From Symbiobacteriaceae bacterium (GTDB lineage Bacteria > Bacillota_E > Symbiobacteriia > Symbiobacteriales > Symbiobacteriaceae): a stretch of DNA of 7,893 nt. The stretch spans positions 1 to 7,893 of the forward strand of contig DAHVXO010000069.1 in the NCBI GenBank assembly GCA_027356675.1, in the 5' to 3' direction. This document shows, piece by piece, positions 6,661 through 7,893 of this stretch. The translations under genes were made by a program, and so were the position numbers. Position 1 is the stretch's first letter, and every line of letters starts with the position of its first letter. The notes beneath the pieces are model-generated. The model searched no databases. It saw only the letters and a program-made list of their open reading frames with translations, and was not told where the DNA came from.

Positions 6661-7194
6661 CTACCGAACATAGCCATGCAGCCATTGTGCCGCGTCCAGG
6701 AAGTCGGACGCTATGTAGTCGGGTTCCACGTCGGCCCAGGTGTCGCGATATTCACCCAGTGAGCTTTCGCCCCATCCTGTCCGCACCAGTATTTTGGTCG
6801 CTCCTACTGTAGCAGCCGCCCGCATATCTGTCGCACCAACGTCGCCGATAACGGCACACTTTGACAGGTCCAGTCCATGCTCTTTGGCGGCGCGGTACAG
6901 CAAGCCAGGCGCTGGTTTATGGCACTCGCACCCTTCATCATGTCGATGCGGGCAGAGATAGGTGCCGTCCAGACCGAACGACGTGAACTGCTCTGTGAAC
7001 TCCTCCTCCATGGCCCGACCATGAGCAATCTGGTGCTGGTTCGTAAACGCGAAGACTTTGAGACCCACACGCTTCAACAGCGTTATCGAGTCAGCAGAAA
7101 AAGGGTAGAGTGCGAAGTCCCGCGGGTGGATGAAGTGCCCGGTACCACCCATGGTGCCGTCTCGGTCAACGAATACTGCTTGTAGCTTCGACAT
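6661..7194 (-). CDS. HAD-IIIA family phosphatase with zinc loop (GmhB/HisB-N-like)
   Basis: A small haloacid-dehalogenase phosphohydrolase of 177 residues. Motif I is DRDGT with nucleophile Asp10 and acid Asp12. Motif II is Thr51 in FTNQ. Motif III is Lys93 in CHKPAPG. Motif IV is GDVGATD (117-123). Cys81, His83, Cys89 and Cys91 (CPHRHDEGCEC) form the zinc loop shared by heptose-1,7-bisphosphate phosphatase and the HisB N-domain. The neighbourhood has no heptose or histidine genes, so the substrate is unknown; a sugar or histidinol phosphate-like compound is possible. The ATG start at 7194 follows GGAGG (7202-7206) by seven bases. It is upstream of spoIVA on the same strand but over 400 bases away, and divergent from the transposase-like gene. 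Confidence 0.88.
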   Translation of the reverse strand: MSKLQAVFVDRDGTMGGTGHFIHPRDFALYPFSADSITLLKRVGLKVFAFTNQHQIAHGRAMEEEFTEQFTSFGLDGTYLCPHRHDEGCECHKPAPGLLYRAAKEHGLDLSKCAVIGDVGATDMRAAATVGATKILVRTGWGESSLGEYRDTWADVEPDYIASDFLDAAQWLHGYVR

Positions 7195-7393
7195 CTTGTA
7201 GCCTCCCTCCCAATTCCTTGACTGTTTGAGCCAGAACTTCTGCCTCTCACCGGCCTGGTGTCAAGACCGCCGTTATGTGGCGCTCGCCGCCGTCCGCCGT
7301 TTGCAGGTGACAGTTCATGCTTGCTAGCGGAGAGGGGGATCGGTGAGCGTACCTCCCGCTCCGGGCCGTATCGTTTGTTCGAAGGAACTGTTG

Positions 7394-7422
7394 TTGACGG
7401 GAACGGGTGTTCGTGTTATTCT
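7394..7422 (+). promoter_or_regulatory. Promoter of the transposase-like gene
   Basis: -35 TTGACG (7394-7399, five of six), 17-base spacer, -10 TATTCT (7417-7422) with an extended TGT before it. Transcription should start near 7429, 30 bases before the ATG. Confidence 0.75.
7401..7412 (+). promoter_or_regulatory. Candidate LexA (DinR/SOS) operator
   Basis: GAACGGGTGTTC fits the core of the Bacillus-type LexA box, GAAC-RNRY-GTTC, at every position; the flanking C/G positions of the longer consensus do not match. It lies wholly inside the -35/-10 spacer, where a bound repressor would block RNA polymerase. Whether this organism's LexA uses that box is not shown here. Confidence 0.5.
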
Positions 7423-7458
7423 GGGAATAAGTTCCAGAGTAACGAGGTGGTCCCGGTC

Positions 7459-7893
7459 ATGCGACATCCGGCGATCCAGCTCCCATGCCCTCACTGCGGC
7501 AGCGGATGCGTCCACGGGCACGGCTCTTTTGGCCTGATGAACGGCGCTCGGCAGCAGCGCTACCGGTGCCGATCCTGCGGCCGTACCTTTAACCAGGACA
7601 CCGGTACCCCGCTCAGCTACCTCAAGAAGCGCGACCGGTGGGAACAACTGGCGGAGGGCATGGCGCAAGGGCTTTCGATACGCTCTCTGGCGGCTGCCCT
7701 GAACATCGCGGTGGCCACAGCCTTCCGCTGGCGCCACCGCCTGCTCGGTGCGCTCTGTCGCCGGCCGCAGCCGGTGCTCACGGGCCAGGCGGCTGCCAGT
7801 GAGGCCTACGTCCCATACTCGGAGAAAGGCAGCCGGCAGACGGACGGACGCGGAGCCCATGGTATCCGCCGTGTGCGGGCCGCCGGCGCCGGA
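7459..7893 (+). CDS. IS1595-type transposase homologue, 3' end outside window
   Basis: The first 145 residues are present and the frame is still open at the window edge. It has a zinc ribbon (Cys10/Cys13 and Cys37/Cys40, CPHC and CRSC) and then the segment YRCRSCGRTFNQDTGTPL, characteristic of IS1595-group transposases. A helix-turn-helix follows at about 71-93, ending FRWRHRLL. LTGQAAASEAYVPYSEKGSR (107-126) aligns with the family's start of the catalytic domain, usually of the form G-x-V-E-x-D-E-T-Y. Here Ser115 replaces the first catalytic Asp and Ala117 the Thr, so transposase activity is doubtful. The ATG start has GAGGTGG eight bases upstream. Terminal inverted repeats cannot be assigned because the right end is missing. 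It may be a decayed insertion sequence or a repurposed DNA-binding protein. Confidence 0.85.
   Translation, partial: MRHPAIQLPCPHCGSGCVHGHGSFGLMNGARQQRYRCRSCGRTFNQDTGTPLSYLKKRDRWEQLAEGMAQGLSIRSLAAALNIAVATAFRWRHRLLGALCRRPQPVLTGQAAASEAYVPYSEKGSRQTDGRGAHGIRRVRAAGAG

Larger units (their letters stand above)
7377..7435 (+). repeat. Three evenly spaced 12-bp dyads across a promoter
   Basis: GTTCGAAGGAAC (7377-7388), GAACGGGTGTTC (7401-7412) and GGAATAAGTTCC (7424-7435). Each is a 4-4-4 inverted repeat; the first two share GAAC/GTTC arms in opposite order. Centres are 24 and 23 bases apart. They sit before the -35, between -35 and -10, and over the expected start site. This could be an operator array; short dyads can also arise by chance. 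Confidence 0.45.

Noticed and set aside
7236..7264. Promoter for the HAD gene from TTGACA at 7259-7264 on the minus strand
   Set aside because: The -35 is perfect, but the base run 16-18 positions away has no acceptable -10 (best is AGAAGT).
7195..7458. Left terminal inverted repeat of an insertion sequence
   Set aside because: The right end lies outside the window, so no repeat pair or target duplication can be tested.
7324..7860. Minus-strand open frame of 178 codons at the right edge
   Set aside because: Antisense shadow of the transposase-like gene, whose zinc ribbon and helix-turn-helix are clear.
1..7893. CRISPR array, tRNA, rRNA or defence-system genes
   Set aside because: No regularly repeated spacers, no tRNA/rRNA-like stretches and no recognisable defence proteins were seen.

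Overview
The window reads as chromosomal DNA from a GC-rich, endospore-forming Firmicute. The evidence is a full-length spoIVA gene (sporulation-only), a class-I SAM (S-box) riboswitch of Firmicute type, strong AGGAGG ribosome binding sites and frequent GTG/TTG starts. A Symbiobacterium-like lineage would fit, but that is inference from composition plus gene content. All complete genes lie on the minus strand; one partial gene at the right edge is on the plus strand.

Right to left on the minus strand (direction of transcription): a small HAD phosphatase with a zinc loop (7194-6661); a 420-base gene-free stretch holding a possible sigma-E promoter; spoIVA (6240-4759), closed by a 15-bp hairpin; a 93-residue protein of unknown function with its own promoter (4578-4297); then a promoter, a SAM-I riboswitch with a readable antiterminator/terminator pair, and the operon metX-hom-lysC (3987-70), ended by an intrinsic terminator at 34-61.

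The operon encodes the two enzymes that commit and divide aspartate-family flux (aspartokinase, homoserine dehydrogenase) and the first methionine-specific step (homoserine O-acyltransferase). With SAM bound, the leader should terminate before metX. A good sigma-A-like promoter in the 92-base metX-hom gap would let hom and lysC escape that control, which makes sense because lysine and threonine also need them.

On the plus strand, 7459 to the window end encodes the first 145 residues of an IS1595-type transposase homologue. It has a zinc ribbon and helix-turn-helix, but Ser stands where the first catalytic Asp is expected. Its promoter carries a dyad identical to the Bacillus-type LexA (DinR) box core between -35 and -10, and two further 4-4-4 dyads at about 23-24 bp spacing. 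This is the most unusual spot in the window. The 7195-7376 stretch between the divergent HAD gene and this promoter region shows nothing else I can support; bases 1-33 are likewise blank.
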